This document shows positions 6,846 to 6,963 of a stretch of DNA of 6,963 bases, one piece after another. The position numbers were made by a program, and so were the translations under genes. How positions within the stretch are numbered: the first letter of the stretch is position 1; every line of letters begins with the position of its first letter. Source of the DNA: Candidatus Thioglobus sp. (lineage in GTDB: Bacteria; Pseudomonadota; Gammaproteobacteria; PS1; Pseudothioglobaceae); assembly GCA_015163925.1 (NCBI GenBank), contig JAAOIF010000058.1:1-6963 (forward strand), in the 5' to 3' direction. The notes below the pieces were generated by a model. The model was not told where the DNA came from. It saw nothing but the letters and a program-made list of their open reading frames with translations, and made no database searches.

Positions 6846-6963
6846 CGCTTGCCTTGCGGGAGGACGGTTTTGAGACGATTATGGTGAATTGCAATCCGGA
6901 AACTGTCTCCACCGATTATGATATTTCCGCCAGATTATATTTTGAGCCGCTGACTTTGGAAGA
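6845..6963 (+). CDS. carB: Carbamoyl-phosphate synthase large subunit, internal fragment
   Basis: Thirty-nine codons read [20 protein letters not shown], then [19 protein letters not shown], running off the window. This is the highly conserved start of the second ATP-grasp half of CarB ([37 protein letters not shown] in the family, quoted here only as a pattern). The enzyme builds carbamoyl phosphate from bicarbonate, glutamine-derived ammonia and two ATP, feeding pyrimidine and arginine synthesis. The piece corresponds to roughly residues 580-620 of a protein of about 1,070, so the first synthetase half is missing here. The 5' end is cut at the breakpoint; the 3' end is cut by the window. 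Conservation is high enough that the identification is secure despite the length. Confidence 0.93.

Overview
The window reads as bacterial chromosomal DNA, most likely from a gammaproteobacterium or close relative. Three things point that way, judged from remembered family features and not from a search: the long-form aspartate-semialdehyde dehydrogenase (YTKEEMKMVWETQKI ... NGLNLWVVADN), the single-function hisB followed directly by hisH, and the AapJQMP-type amino acid transporter. Base composition is moderate, and clearly more AT-rich after the transporter. No tRNA, rRNA, CRISPR array, insertion sequence or phage gene is visible.

The dominant feature is a mosaic of five blocks joined at four sharp breakpoints, each of which cuts one or two protein-coding genes in mid-frame. 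(1) Positions 1 to ~118, minus strand: a piece of the cell-shape gene mreC. (2) ~118 to ~1670, minus strand: the inside of a secreted-type protein made of repeated bacterial Ig-like (BIG_2-like) domains, cut at both ends. (3) ~1670 to ~3182, plus strand: the 3' part of asd, two tiny membrane-protein genes, a complete hisB, and the first third of hisH. (4) ~3182 to ~6842, plus strand: the last 24 codons of aapJ, complete aapQ, aapM and aapP, then a small gene with a predicted winged-helix C-terminus and a possible small membrane-protein frame. (5) ~6843 to 6963, plus strand: a piece of carB from the second half of the carbamoyl-phosphate synthetase large subunit.

Within each block, genes are tightly packed and co-oriented with overlapping or touching starts and stops, as in ordinary operons. 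The working content is therefore a histidine biosynthesis segment (HisB dehydrates imidazoleglycerol phosphate; HisH would supply ammonia to HisF but is cut before its catalytic cysteine) and a polar amino acid ABC importer (AapJ binding protein, AapQ and AapM permeases, AapP ATPase). Between blocks there is no shared logic. Four or five conserved genes broken within 7 kb, with no mobile element at the breaks, is best explained by a chimeric assembly or amplification product. A truly scrambled genome is the less likely but more interesting alternative. I see no convincing evidence of a new defence or mobile system; the 142-residue winged-helix protein is the only gene of unfamiliar role.
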